NCBI RefSeq assembly: GCF_004791025.1
Contig: NZ_SRUO01000019.1
Coordinates: 1 to 64,000, forward strand
Origin: Mesorhizobium sp. M4B.F.Ca.ET.203.01.1.1
GTDB lineage: Bacteria; Pseudomonadota; Alphaproteobacteria; Rhizobiales; Rhizobiaceae
Direction: 5' to 3'
Length of the DNA stretch: 64,000 nt
Positions 1-8,261 of this stretch are shown piece by piece. The notes under the pieces are model-generated. The model saw only the letters and a program-made list of their open reading frames with translations. It had not been told where the DNA came from and did no database searches. The position numbers were made by a program, and so were the translations under genes. The stretch's first letter is position 1. Each line of letters starts with the position of its first letter.

Positions 1-2
1 GG

Positions 3-233
3 AGCGTCGTCGGCCGCGACAAGGCCTCCATGACGAAAATGCGTTATTCCGAGACTTTGCTGGGCTGGGAAGGCGTGTGGACGTACGAGGACCTGAACAA
101 ATATCTGCTTGAGCCCATGGTCACTACGCCGGGCGTCTACATGGAGATGCCTGGGGTTCCGGACGAGGCTGAAAGGGTCAACGTGATTGCCTACTTGCGT
201 ACTCTGAGCGACAAGCCGAGCCCGCTGCCCTGA
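3..233 (+). CDS. c-type cytochrome, C-terminal part (cut by window edge)
   Basis: The reading frame is open from the first base of the window, so only the last 76 residues are visible and the haem CXXCH motif would lie upstream. The visible part matches the end of small class I cytochromes c (c2/c550 or CycM type): a WTYEDLN helix, the segment PGVYMEMPGV holding a likely axial-ligand methionine, and a final helix ending IAYLRTLSDKPSPLP. Such proteins carry electrons in the periplasm. An internal ATG at position 30 is not the true start, because family homology continues upstream of it. Family assignment is firm; the exact subclass is not. Confidence 0.8.
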   Translation, partial: SVVGRDKASMTKMRYSETLLGWEGVWTYEDLNKYLLEPMVTTPGVYMEMPGVPDEAERVNVIAYLRTLSDKPSPLP

Positions 234-416
234 AACTGACGACCCTCAAAAGTCCTTCAGCGACGGGTGGCAGAGCTTCTCCTCACCCTTCAAGAAATTG
301 ACGCGGCCGATCAGCCCGGCTTCACCCGTTGCGTCGCCGGCAGCTTCATACCCTTCCGGCTTCCTGGAGCCTCCTTGGACGCGCTTGCCCCACCTCCCGC
401 GTTTTGTCTCAACTTG

Positions 417-851
417 CTAAATTGACTTAGGACCCTGCCAACGGGTGCTCCAGCGGGCGCGGCCACCCCGGGCGGGTTTTGCCGGCAGGCGGGTTTTTCT
501 TATCGGCTGACGGGTTCTTCTCAGCGGAGATGAGCTTGTCTTGACAGCAGGCAGGCTCATTTCTCGTGCCCTCTCCAGGTCCAACTGACTGGCATACTCA
601 GCCTCAAAGGCCTCCGAGTGCCTTCGATCCTCGCTTCGAAGATGGAAGTATGGCAGCGCAAATCCGAAAAGGATGATGACGCCGATTGCCCCCGTCATGT
701 GGTCGATAACAGCAAGGCGGTGGAAGATCGCCATCGCGCCTGCGGTCACAACCGCCCCGTTCATTCCTGCACGGAAAGGGTCAAATTTGGGCGGCGGCGC
801 AAGCGAATCGGCCCGTCGCTTCGCCTCTAGATAAACGGCTGCCTCATCCAT
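417..851 (-). CDS. small membrane protein of unknown function
   Basis: A protein of about 144 residues with two hydrophobic stretches (AVVTAGAMAIFHRLAVI and MTGAIGVIILFGFALPYF) in its first half, then a basic, proline/arginine-rich tail. I start it at the ATG at 851 because GGAG lies seven bases upstream; a longer frame reaches 881 without a better site. It probably sits in the inner membrane with a cytoplasmic tail. I do not recognise the family. It faces away from the HTH gene that follows. Confidence 0.5.
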   Translation of the reverse strand: MDEAAVYLEAKRRADSLAPPPKFDPFRAGMNGAVVTAGAMAIFHRLAVIDHMTGAIGVIILFGFALPYFHLRSEDRRHSEAFEAEYASQLDLERAREMSLPAVKTSSSPLRRTRQPIRKTRLPAKPARGGRARWSTRWQGPKSI

Positions 852-1146
852 CAAATAGCTCCGATAAAGAGACTTTAGCACTTTCTAATTAAATGGCTAA
901 GCCGGCATTCGGGTCGGTTGAGCTTGCGACCGAAGTCCCGATCGGTAAGCGCAAGTGGCGAGTTTGGGGAGGGCCGTTTGGATCCGATAACGAGAAAGGC
1001 TTGGTCCCCGGCACGCCTACGCATCGGGACCCACGCGACATCGAATTGTTTCAATATCGCATGGCCGTTTCAGTTCCGTTAGCAAACCCTAAAATGCTCC
1101 GGAACCTTCCGTTCAGTCCGCTGTTGGTCAACAGGAGGTCCGTGAA

Positions 1147-1443
1147 GTGCGAAACCTGACAGCAGAGCATGCGCGAGCAGCAAGAACGCTATTGAAGTGG
1201 TCGCGCGTGCGGCTTGGCGCCAAGTGCAATCTTAGCGAAACGACGATCAGCGATTTTGAGAACGGGCTAAGGAAACCGCATCCCCGCAAAGTCGCCGCTG
1301 TGCTGCAGGCTTTCGAAGGAGCGGGAATTGTCTTTTCCGCCAAAGGGAGCCCATCACTAGCGCGCTCTGAGGGTCAGACTGGAGGTCGCCACACCGGCAA
1401 CAGAACGTGGCGCCGTCGGCAGACACATTGCTCGGCCGAATAG
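1147..1443 (+). CDS. XRE-family helix-turn-helix regulator
   Basis: A DNA-binding protein of about 98 residues. Residues 4-65 form a Cro/C1-type helix-turn-helix: LTAEHARAARTLLKW, then the recognition part ETTISDFENGLRKP, then a segment ending EGAGIVFSAKG, which is the usual form of single-domain XRE regulators in rhizobia. The GTG start is set by a strong AGGAGG at 1133-1138. The last 30 residues are Arg/Gly rich and look poorly conserved, so the tail may be extended by a lost stop codon. Target genes cannot be told; the DUF3606 gene follows 34 bases downstream on the same strand. Confidence 0.75.
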   Translation: MRNLTAEHARAARTLLKWSRVRLGAKCNLSETTISDFENGLRKPHPRKVAAVLQAFEGAGIVFSAKGSPSLARSEGQTGGRHTGNRTWRRRQTHCSAE

Positions 1444-1477
1444 AAGACTCCTGGAAGCTGGCGGAGGGAGTCCCCAA

Positions 1478-1666
1478 ATGGCCAAGGACAAAAGCAGAGC
1501 CGACCTCCGGGCCGCAGGCCAAATCTCGCTTGACGATGAGTATGAGGTGAATTTATTCGCCCTGCAGAACAACATCACACCCGCTCAAGTTCGAGAACTC
1601 ATCCGTAAGCACGGCAATAGTCGCGCGACCCTGACCAAGGCTGCCAAAGCATTGCCAGGACGATAA
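1478..1666 (+). CDS. DUF3606 small protein
   Basis: A 62-residue protein matching the DUF3606 pattern: a short polar start, then DDEYEVNLFALQNNIT, and a helix ITPAQVRELIRKHGNSRATLTKA. The family is abundant in rhizobia and has no established function. A GGAGGGAG ribosome site precedes the ATG. It may be co-transcribed with the HTH gene upstream. From here to 2032 (366 bases) I see no gene: frames in both strands are short and show no recognisable protein. Confidence 0.75.
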   Translation: MAKDKSRADLRAAGQISLDDEYEVNLFALQNNITPAQVRELIRKHGNSRATLTKAAKALPGR

Positions 1667-2032
1667 CGAGAAATTCCCAGACGTGAGACCACCAATGAGG
1701 CGAGCCGCCTTGGCCTGAGCACCGGGCCGACCACCAGACCTTATCTACAGCGGCCCCGGATCATGACGCGACAAGCGCCTCAATCCCTGCCGTAGGCGAG
1801 CATCGACGTGGCGCGTACGCGAAGCCCGCCGTCTCGGGGAGAGAACGACGGGCTCTTGCTTGGGGGAGCGGCGGAGGGGACTGGCCGCTCGCGATAGAAA
1901 TCCGCCAGACCTGAAACTGTTCCCTGAAATTTTCGACTGAGACGCTATCCACCGCCGACAGACCCGCTGATTTTTCTTCGCGCCAGCCCTGCAGTGTGAG
2001 ATAATTCCGACCAGGGTTTTAGGGCGGCAACG

Positions 2033-2245
2033 ATGTCATTGTCGCGCAACAGTGGTGTGTACGAACCCGCTGATCTGGACTTGCTGCAGCGGGTCTTTGA
2101 CCGACTGTGCAAAGAACGCCGGCTCGCCCTCAAGGACAGGGACCAGAGGGAACATCTTGCCTCTCAAATCTTCGAAGTTTTCGACAACGGATCTACCGAC
2201 GAGACCGAGCTGTGGCGATCGCTTTCAAAACGCACCAGAACCTAA
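2033..2245 (+). CDS. conserved hypothetical protein, paralogue of the copy at 2951
   Basis: A 70-residue soluble protein with the core YEPADLDLLQRVFDRLC, a charged helix (ALKDRDQREHLASQIFEVF) and the end DETELWRSLSKR. The function is unknown. That it is a genuine gene is supported by a diverged second copy 700 bases downstream, in which residues along the whole length are kept although its frame is broken. The ATG has only a weak ribosome site. Its codon use fits the surrounding rhizobial DNA. Confidence 0.65.
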   Translation: MSLSRNSGVYEPADLDLLQRVFDRLCKERRLALKDRDQREHLASQIFEVFDNGSTDETELWRSLSKRTRT

Positions 2246-2340
2246 GCCGCTACCTCCCAAGAGCCGTTCCGGTGACAGCGCCCGCCGACGCCGCTACCAT
2301 TCCGATCGCATGGCCCACGGGAGAGAAAAGGAGATTTCTC

Positions 2341-2768
2341 GTGACAATCGCGGTTAGCAAACCTGAAGATGCCGCCATCGCCTTTGCCGACGCTTGGAAT
2401 AGACACGATATGGAGGACTTTGGTGCTTTGTTCTCCGAGGACGCCAACTTCGTTAATGTCGTGGGCATGTGGTGGAAGAACCGCAGCGAGATCGAAGCGG
2501 CGCACCGCGCAACTCATGAAACGATGTTTCGTGACAGCCGATTGGAGGGTGTTGTCTCGTCATTGTCGAACTAACTCCCGGCGTTGCAGCGGTGCACTAT
2601 TCGTGGACGCTGACCGGTGCATCCGCTCCGGACGGCTCACCGGCCGGACCACGGCAGGGCATCCTGCTTCTGATTGTGAAATAAGAAAAGTCGGGCTGGC
2701 GGATAAAGGTGGCCCAGAACACCGACAATGTTCCAGGGGCCATTGCTCCCCACTCCAACGCAAAGTGA
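2341..2768 (+). pseudogene. decayed NTF2-like (SgcJ/EcaC-type) protein gene
   Basis: Three consecutive reading frames together spell one NTF2-like protein. The first runs from a GTG at 2341 with KPEDAAIAFADAWNRHD and LFSEDANFVNVVGMWW, and ends at a stop near 2574. The second resumes with ELTPGVAAVHYSWTL and ends in LLIVK. The third carries GWRIKVAQNTDNVPGA up to 2768. The order and content match the SgcJ/EcaC or SnoaL-like family (cone-shaped fold, small-molecule binding or turnover). At least two frameshifts, near 2560 and 2690, are needed to join them, so the gene is broken. The substrate is unknown. Confidence 0.7.
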
Positions 2769-2950
2769 GGAACTTGCGGCAGGGTTTGAGTGGTGCAGAC
2801 AATTTGAATAGATTAGCATCCGCTAATGAGCGGTGCTATAATGCGCAGTCAGCCGGCAAACCTACCCCGTTTTGCTGGTTAGGCCTAGCGGCCGACCCGG
2901 CCGCTGGGCCGCCAGCCTTGACCCGGAACCGCTTTGAGGACGGCAATGCC

Positions 2951-3159
2951 ATGGCATCGCCACAGCGGCAATATTTGATCCCGCTGATCTGGACTTGCTC
3001 CAGCGGGTGTTCAACCAACTGTGCGACGAGCGCTACCTTGCCAAGAAAGACAGGGAACAGAGGGAAGCTCTCGCAGATGAGGTGCTCGACCTTTTCCAAA
3101 ATGGAATGACGGACGAAACGAAGTTATGGCAAGCGCTTTCGACGCGACGTAGCGCTTGA
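2951..3159 (+). pseudogene. frameshifted paralogue of the hypothetical gene at 2033
   Basis: The ATG at 2951 gives MASPQRQY. The frame must then change by one base near 2973 to read DPADLDLLQRVFNQLCDE, the charged helix, and DETKLWQALSTR before the stop at 3157-3159. The body aligns residue by residue with the intact protein at 2033-2245 and has no usable start codon of its own. The simplest reading is a duplicated gene inactivated by a single-base frameshift. Confidence 0.65.
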
Positions 3160-3208
3160 ACCAAATAGGCCTTCCGCCAGAGGGAGAGGGCGGAAGGCCT
3201 ATTGGTTT
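3159..3208. terminator. strong hairpin, likely bidirectional terminator
   Basis: The perfect 14-base arms ATAGGCCTTCCGCC and GGCGGAAGGCCTAT are extended by CCAA/TTGG and enclose a purine-rich loop. It begins at the stop codon of the broken paralogue. T-rich sequence follows the stem only weakly, so its efficiency is uncertain. Confidence 0.6.
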
Positions 3209-3395
3209 GGGAGCGGCTACATTCCTGAGAAATCGACCGCTACAGCACACAATGCACGAGGGGCGTGAGGAGTTCCAGACAGTCTAAGCATTCGCAACTG
3301 CAGGCGCTGCTTTGCCTAGGGGGCAGCCAGCAAACCGCGCGGAACATTGGGCTTCGTCAGAAGTTGGAATCCCAGTCAGCCTAGGGAATGCCCCG

Positions 3396-3629
3396 ATGCC
3401 AGAGTATTTTGTTGAACAAATGACGGGTGAGACGGTTACTACATGGCGAGTCGTGAGGGCCGAGACACCGGGAGAGGCAGCTCGCGAAGGTACTGGATGT
3501 GATGTCAAAGCGCGAGCAGCCGAATTCATTTGGGTCAGGGTGACTGACGAGGATTTGGGCGAGGTCTATGAGTTCAGCATTGGTCAACCGCATCCGAACG
3601 CTCAATCCGCGACGCCGGCCTCGCGATGA
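3396..3629 (+). CDS. small hypothetical protein
   Basis: A 77-residue protein beginning MPEYFVEQMTGE, with WRVVRAETPGEAAREGTG in the middle and a C-terminal part VTDEDLGEVYEFSIG. The pattern of a strand followed by 'ETPGEAA' resembles small modifier-like proteins scattered in rhizobial islands, but I cannot name the family. I chose the ATG at 3396 rather than the upstream ATG at 3312 because the preceding segment has no protein-like pattern. There is no clear ribosome site. Confidence 0.5.
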   Translation: MPEYFVEQMTGETVTTWRVVRAETPGEAAREGTGCDVKARAAEFIWVRVTDEDLGEVYEFSIGQPHPNAQSATPASR

Positions 3630-3645
3630 ACGGTTGCGTCCATGA

Positions 3646-3822
3646 TCACTCATAGACGCTCCCAATTTCTTCCTCGATCTCCGTGCTGTCGATCCCGAGT
3701 GCCTTGGCGTCAGCAAAAAGCTGTTGGGCCAATTCAGCCACGGAGATGACGTCGGCGCCGACCGTCTCCGGGATGTTGTTGGAAATCCATTTGTCCAGAA
3801 AGTTGATGCCGCGCATACTCAT
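3646..3822 (-). CDS. DUF768 small protein
   Basis: A 58-residue protein: MSMRGINFLDKWISNNIP at the start, then ISVAELAQQLFADAKALGI, then STEIEEEIGSVYE. This order (GINFLDKW..., a helix, EI...EEIGSV) is that of DUF768 proteins, which are found in many copies in Mesorhizobium and have no known function. The protein seems shorter at its end than some family members. It is easily missed because it is under 60 residues. Confidence 0.7.
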   Translation of the reverse strand: MSMRGINFLDKWISNNIPETVGADVISVAELAQQLFADAKALGIDSTEIEEEIGSVYE

Positions 3823-3869
3823 CTCGCGACAAGCGCCGGCCCGGCATTAGGTTCCTTTCGTCGGAGACG

Positions 3870-4067
3870 TTAGGTCGACATCTCTTTGATGACCGCATCG
3901 AGCGAGGCGATATCTTCCAGCGCGGCTATTTCGATCGGATCAGCGGCCTGTGCTGGCGTGCGTGTCTCAGGAACGCCACTAGGCCCTATTGGCGCGTAGC
4001 TCATTACAAGGATGTCGCGATACTGCCTGAGCAGGACGAGCGCGCTATCAATGGTTCGTTGGTCCAT
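3870..4067 (-). CDS. small hypothetical protein
   Basis: A 65-residue acidic protein with a helical start (MDQRTIDSALVLLRQYRDIL), a proline-containing middle and a helical end (EIAALEDIASLDAVIKEMS). I took the ATG at 4067; a TTG at 4094 would add nine residues. No family is recognised. It lies 47 bases upstream of the DUF768 gene and reads the same way, so the two may share a transcript. Confidence 0.45.
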   Translation of the reverse strand: MDQRTIDSALVLLRQYRDILVMSYAPIGPSGVPETRTPAQAADPIEIAALEDIASLDAVIKEMST

Positions 4068-4275
4068 TGATGAGATTTTAGCATATAGGTCCAACTGCGC
4101 ACTAGGCTAATTCTTCCCCAAATCCTGCATCGAGGCATGCTGGTCCTGGGCCTGTTTCGGCATCAAAGGTCACCTTGTCGATGAAGCGTCCTAATTGGCA
4201 TCCCCCTGTCCGTTGCTGCTACCGACAATGCCAAAATCCTGGGATTTGATATTTCCATCCGCCAAGAGAAAGCCC

Positions 4276-4422
4276 TCAGCAGCCAGGGCCCCGCCTCAAC
4301 AGCTCACGCACCGCTGACGCTCGGCTTGGCATTCGTCTTTCAAAGCGCCAGTCCTCCAGCGCATCAATTTCCCTTTGCGACAACATTATTTGAAGACGTA
4401 CAGGTCTCTCGATTTGTGGCAT
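4276..4422 (-). CDS. ribbon-helix-helix (CopG-like) protein
   Basis: A 48-residue protein typical of ribbon-helix-helix DNA-binding proteins: a basic strand (IERPVRLQIMLSQ), helix A (REIDALEDWRFERRM) and helix B (SRASAVRELLRRG). Such proteins are dimeric repressors or antitoxins. The ATG at 4422 has GAGG seven bases upstream. The last residues after RRG are short, so the protein may be a compact form of the family. No toxin gene is next to it. The 350 bases on either side (4068-4275 and 4423-4671) hold nothing else I can support. Confidence 0.6.
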   Translation of the reverse strand: MPQIERPVRLQIMLSQREIDALEDWRFERRMPSRASAVRELLRRGPGC

Positions 4423-4671
4423 TTTACGACCTCACCCATAAAGCGTCGAATGAGTAGTTGGCTTATAATGAGCATAACACTCCAAAGGTTGCATGACCAT
4501 CCTCTTGGGTCTGTACGCTCGATGAGGTGAATGCATTTAGGGCTGCTTCTACCGCAAGTACTAACTTATTGAAAATATTAGTTTATTTAATGCTTTGTGA
4601 CTTGCCCTCCGCTTCGCGAGCGCGCATGGTGAAGGTGAGGGTAACCCGGTCCCGGAGGACAAGAGGTCACC

Positions 4672-4980
4672 ATGCGCTACCATTATTCACAAACCCTACT
4701 GGACGACGTCACGGCGAGTGTCACTGAGGCGTTCCAGAGGCTCGGCATTGTCAACGTTCCGGTCGTGGCGGAACAAGTCAGGCGTCGCCATCCCTCGGAG
4801 AATATCGCCCTTGAGGACATTGAGGAGATAGTCCTGGACACGGCTCAAATGTTTCACATCCCGATGGAATTCGATGGTGCGAGCGCCATTTTTGCTGCGC
4901 ACGAAGCGGAAACCAGGCTGGACGATTTGCGACTTCCCTCCACGACCAACCACCGCGTCTTTTGGCGAGCGAGCTTCTAA
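4672..4980 (+). CDS. conserved hypothetical protein
   Basis: A 102-residue protein with a good ribosome site (GGAGG at 4656-4660 and GAGG closer in). Residues 8-75 appear to form a small helical domain: LDDVTASVTEAFQRLG, VPVVAEQVRRRHP, EDIEEIVLDTAQM. The segment VPVVAEQV.RRHP is suggestive of a small helix-turn-helix, but that is a guess. The downstream zinc-ribbon gene starts 38 bases after the stop on the same strand, so the two may be co-transcribed. Confidence 0.6.
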   Translation: MRYHYSQTLLDDVTASVTEAFQRLGIVNVPVVAEQVRRRHPSENIALEDIEEIVLDTAQMFHIPMEFDGASAIFAAHEAETRLDDLRLPSTTNHRVFWRASF

Positions 4981-5018
4981 CGCTTGGCCAGCGCGGGATC
5001 CAGCGCAAATCAGAGCAG

Positions 5019-5252
5019 ATGGTGAACTGGTCGATGGCCCCGAAATATCTCGATCATCGGTTGGAATGCCCATACTGCCTCACCATCAGGCTCAGGATTC
5101 CCGATGACGCTCGTCCGGATACGCCCATTTTTTGCGATGATTGCGGAAAGTACCTTGGCACCTGGGATGAGATACAAACCGACTTTGAGAAGCAGGGCGG
5201 CCAGAACGGGGTGTTTCGACTCGACAAAGGCCGCATCCAGCGGATCCGCTAG
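5019..5252 (+). CDS. small zinc-ribbon protein
   Basis: A 77-residue protein containing CPYC, seventeen residues, then CDDCG, a four-cysteine knuckle that would bind one zinc ion, followed by KYLGTWDEIQTDFEKQGG. The start is uncertain: ATGs at 5019 and 5034 are both possible, and neither has a strong ribosome site. Single zinc-ribbon proteins of this size are often nucleic-acid or protein-binding accessories. No specific function can be assigned. Confidence 0.55.
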   Translation: MVNWSMAPKYLDHRLECPYCLTIRLRIPDDARPDTPIFCDDCGKYLGTWDEIQTDFEKQGGQNGVFRLDKGRIQRIR

Positions 5253-5273
5253 TGCCGGCCGGCCCGCAACCCG

Positions 5274-5450
5274 CTAGTGTCGACCTTTCAGGAACCTAGC
5301 CTCGCGAAGCAGCGAATTCCAATCAGTTCCAATCAACTCGACCAGTCGCTTCGCCTCTTCCTGCCCGATGCCAGTCTCTCTCATCAGTCGCTCCGCCAAC
5401 AGCTTTAGATGGGCGATGCGCTCATCTTCATTGTGGATTGCCGAGCACAT
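5274..5450 (-). CDS. small conserved hypothetical protein
   Basis: A 58-residue protein starting MCSAIHNEDERIAHLKLL, with GIGQEEAKRLVELIGTDWNS and the end LREARFLKGRH. GGAGG lies seven bases upstream of the ATG at 5450, which decides the start against a longer frame to 5567. It is mainly helical and resembles short proteins common on Mesorhizobium genomes, but no function is known. The next 440 bases (5451-5892) hold no gene I can support. Confidence 0.6.
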   Translation of the reverse strand: MCSAIHNEDERIAHLKLLAERLMRETGIGQEEAKRLVELIGTDWNSLLREARFLKGRH

Positions 5451-5892
5451 AACGGTTCCTCCAATGACAGGAACCGCTGAAGTTGGCGTTTGTTTCGAGT
5501 GGGTCGCGACTCCGGGCTCATCCGATTTGCGGATAGAGGAACCCGACACCCACCGCTTTTTTGCCAAATAGCAGAAGATGGAAGGGCCGATAACGTCGCC
5601 AGCCGGTAGCCTTGCCGGCTAGGCCCGGCGGTCAACAAGCGCTTATCCCCGACCATCGGGTTGCTGTTTGCCAAGCCCGGCTCGCTGGTCGAGGTGACAC
5701 AGGACTTGCGAGCCGGGCTGGCCGCCGACATCTTCCAATCCGGGGAGGAGTGGTTTCAACAGCCGGCGAGGAGCAAAACGTATCCGATCAGGCCTCATCA
5801 TGCGATGTGGACTGAGGTCCGAATGAGCCTCCTGCAATGGTCTATTTTAGCAACTGCTTGACTATGCCGCCCTGCGCCCCAGAGTCTCCTTC

Positions 5893-6201
5893 ATGGCGAA
5901 GGGCAGCATCAAAGTCGGCGACGAGGTCGCGATCACCGCGACCGTGCGCAAGCGCGTGACTGAGGATCGGGTCGCCGTGTTGATCCCTTCCTACCACCAG
6001 CCGCATTCGATCGTAGACCGGTCGCCAAACGTGAGCAGCGGGCAGAAGGTCGAGTTGGTGGGCGACGTCACGCATGTCGACGAGGACAGAGTGACGGTGA
6101 ACCTTGGCGGTCCAGTCACGGTCAAGCTCAACACGGTGCGGCTTGTCACCAGCTACGTGGCGCCGAAACGGAAGACGCCGCTGGTCGATAAGGCGACGTA
6201 A
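5893..6201 (+). CDS. hypothetical protein, probable small beta-barrel
   Basis: A 102-residue protein with alternating strands: GSIKVGDEVAITATVRKRV, RVAVLIPSYHQP, GQKVELVGDVTHVDED and RVTVNLGGPVTVKL. The pattern suggests a small SH3/KOW-like barrel. Similar small proteins occur in rhizobia without a function. Only a weak ribosome site is seen. It stands alone, with the minus-strand terminator just past its end. Confidence 0.6.
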   Translation: MAKGSIKVGDEVAITATVRKRVTEDRVAVLIPSYHQPHSIVDRSPNVSSGQKVELVGDVTHVDEDRVTVNLGGPVTVKLNTVRLVTSYVAPKRKTPLVDKAT

Positions 6202-6203
6202 AC

Positions 6204-6232
6204 AAAAAGCCCGCCGGCCGAAGCCAGCGGGC
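6204..6232 (-). terminator. intrinsic terminator for minus-strand transcription
   Basis: The stem GCCCGC/GCGGGC continues into GGC/GCC around a CGAA loop. Read on the minus strand it is followed by TTTTTG. It would end transcripts from the minus-strand gene at 6461-6628. Confidence 0.6.
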
Positions 6233-6460
6233 AAGCGGTGGTCACGACCCTAGAGCCCGCGAGGGTCGAGCCGCAACTATGCTCGCACGGCAGGCAGGTA
6301 TTCCGCGCTAACAAATGTTAGGCGATGGCCCCGCGCCTTCGCCGGGCACCCTCAAAGCGGCGCGAACGACGCCACGCAAAGATACAGGCTGACGATACTG
6401 CCGGCACCTGTGTTCGAGAGGCAGCCGCGCCACCCGGGGCGTCGGCAAAGCCGCGACGAT

Positions 6461-6628
6461 TCATGAGGCGTGGGGGTCTATCTCACCGACGATCTCGGAC
6501 GGGTCACCATCGTACTCGTCTGCCGGCATGACCGCGAGCGTGCCATCGCCGGCACGAAAGATGACGATGCTGACCATCAAGCTGGTGGCGAGGCTGAAGG
6601 CAAAGGCGTTTGCTTCTATGAGGGACAT
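6461..6628 (-). CDS. short protein with one membrane segment
   Basis: A 55-residue protein: MSLIEANAFAFSLATSLMVSIVIF forms a probable membrane helix, followed by an acidic tail ending EIVGEIDPHAS. AGGAGA nine bases upstream supports the ATG at 6628. The family is not recognised. The 350 bases upstream (6629-6984) contain only disordered frames. Confidence 0.5.
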   Translation of the reverse strand: MSLIEANAFAFSLATSLMVSIVIFRAGDGTLAVMPADEYDGDPSEIVGEIDPHAS

Positions 6629-6984
6629 TGATCCGGCTCTCCTGCTTGGAAGCGGGGATCGATCCCCGCGTGACAGGCGCCCGATGTGTCCGGCCGAGGG
6701 CCGCAATCACCGTGGAGGCGAAGCCGCAATGGCGGCACGATTTGCGTAGTCCGACCCTTTACGGGTTGATGGCATCAGGTCCTCGGACCGGACCAAGGAA
6801 TTGCGCCGACAAACGCGGAGATCGGTCCCCTGTCTCTGCTTCCAGGACGAGACAGATGTGAACCTGGTGGTTTGCTGCCTTGCCTTGATCGACGCCAGAG
6901 CGGCTTGAGCGGTCATTCGATGAACGCGCGGGGAGCGACGGAAATCAGAGCGAATGACTTGAGGCGAGTGGACTGGTAGCCCCT

Positions 6985-7503
6985 TCACGCGGGCCCGAAC
7001 TTCATCACCGGAATGCCAAGCTTGCGGGCCTTGTCGGCGAGGTTGTCCTGAATGCCAGAGCCGGGGAAGTGAATGACGCCTATCGGCAATGTGTCGAGCA
7101 TGGCATCGTTGCGTTTAAACGGCGCGGCCTTGGCATGCCTGGTCCAGTCCGGCTTGAAGGCGATCTGTGGCACCTTGCGGCTGCGAGCCCATTTGGCGGC
7201 GATCAACTCCGCACCCTTCGGTGATCCGCCGTGCAGAAGAACCATGTCAGGATGCTTGCCATGGACCTGGTCGAGCTTGGCCCAGATCAGCCTGTGATCG
7301 TTGAAATCGAGCCCGCCGGTGAAAGCGACTTTCGGTCCGGGTGGCAACAGCACCTGGCTGTCCGCATGCTTTCTCGCGGCAACGAAGTCCCTGCTGTCGA
7401 TCATTGCCGCGGTCAGGTGGCGATGGTTGACGACAGAACCGGAACGCGGGCGCCAGATCGAGTGGGTGTTACGCTCGTAGTGCTCGGCGGCCTGGTCGCG
7501 CAT
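6985..7503 (-). CDS. DUF2493 (SLOG-superfamily) protein, C-terminal half
   Basis: 172 residues holding the SLOG domain of DUF2493 proteins: VAFTGGLDFNDHRLIWAKLD, then PDMVLLHGGSPKGAELIAAK, then FKRNDAMLDTLPIGVIHFPG. Such domains bind nucleotide-like ligands; the cellular role is unknown. In relatives this region is fused to the domain encoded by the neighbouring frame at 7503-7907. Here the upstream stop TGA and this ATG overlap in TGATG, so either a small deletion split one gene or the halves are made separately by coupled translation. Confidence 0.8.
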   Translation of the reverse strand: MRDQAAEHYERNTHSIWRPRSGSVVNHRHLTAAMIDSRDFVAARKHADSQVLLPPGPKVAFTGGLDFNDHRLIWAKLDQVHGKHPDMVLLHGGSPKGAELIAAKWARSRKVPQIAFKPDWTRHAKAAPFKRNDAMLDTLPIGVIHFPGSGIQDNLADKARKLGIPVMKFGPA

Positions 7504-7907
7504 CAAGCGCTGCGGCGTTCGAGCAGGGTCTGACCTTGCGCGATGAGGCGCTCGAGCTCGACCGACTTGACCTCGGATCCGTCCTGTTCGCGCTGCAGCC
7601 GCAGCTGGCTAAGCTCGTTTTCATCGAGCTCCCGCTCGATCCGCCTGGTCGCGCGATGGAACAGATTGACCGTTCCCCACAGGAGTTCCTCGAGATCGGG
7701 TTCAAGGCGTGTGTCGGCCATTGCCACCACGAGAGCGTCGAAGATATCGGCGATGCTGGCTGCGACCACCTTGCCTTCGGGAAGCGGGCGCGGGTCGGGT
7801 TCTTCGTCAAAGGGACGGAAGCCGTAAAGCTGAAGCTCCTGAAGGACATGATCTGTTGGTGATGATGAGGGGTGAGGCTGGAAGTCGGCATCGTGCTCGG
7901 TGCTCAT
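7503..7907 (-). CDS. DUF2493 protein, N-terminal half
   Basis: 134 residues starting MSTEHDADFQPHP, with the family's N-terminal region LQLYGFRPFDEEPDPRPLPEG, then ADIFDALVVAMADTRLEPDL, and a helical part ending ELERLIAQGQTLLERRSA. In intact relatives the chain continues through a short linker into MRDQAAE..., which here lies in the other frame. The ATG at 7907 replaces a much longer open frame with no protein-like upstream part. The 354 bases between here and the Toprim gene hold no gene I can support. Confidence 0.7.
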   Translation of the reverse strand: MSTEHDADFQPHPSSSPTDHVLQELQLYGFRPFDEEPDPRPLPEGKVVAASIADIFDALVVAMADTRLEPDLEELLWGTVNLFHRATRRIERELDENELSQLRLQREQDGSEVKSVELERLIAQGQTLLERRSA

Positions 7908-8261
7908 GGGGCTTGCCTTCGTGGGATCGCCGCGCCCATCGCGGCCTTCATGGCGTCGAAGGCGATGGACGACCCGGACTTGCACCCGAAGCGTCAGCGT
8001 AGGGCCGGAAAGGAGGTGGAGGATGGCGAAGCCCGGATATTTTGTCTGGCGATGGAAAGGCCCGAAGGGGGGCTCCCCGTGACTTGCCGCCTGGGTTGGC
8101 AAGGGCCGCCGGAAAATAGCCGGGCGCAGCCATTGCCTGTCTGGATCGGCCGGCGCCCTATCGCCCTCTTGAAGGCCTTGGGCCGGCCCTCTCCTCAACG
8201 GAGGTCCCTTGCGCACCCGAGCCACGAAAACGCCGGCACGCCGCTCCCCTTCCCTTTCCAG

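Noticed and set aside
893..1159. 88-residue frame before the XRE gene
   Set aside because: No ribosome site, no family, and it overlaps the well-supported XRE start.
5600..5870. Possible gene in the gap before the small beta-barrel protein
   Set aside because: Three overlapping short frames, none with a start site or protein-like pattern.
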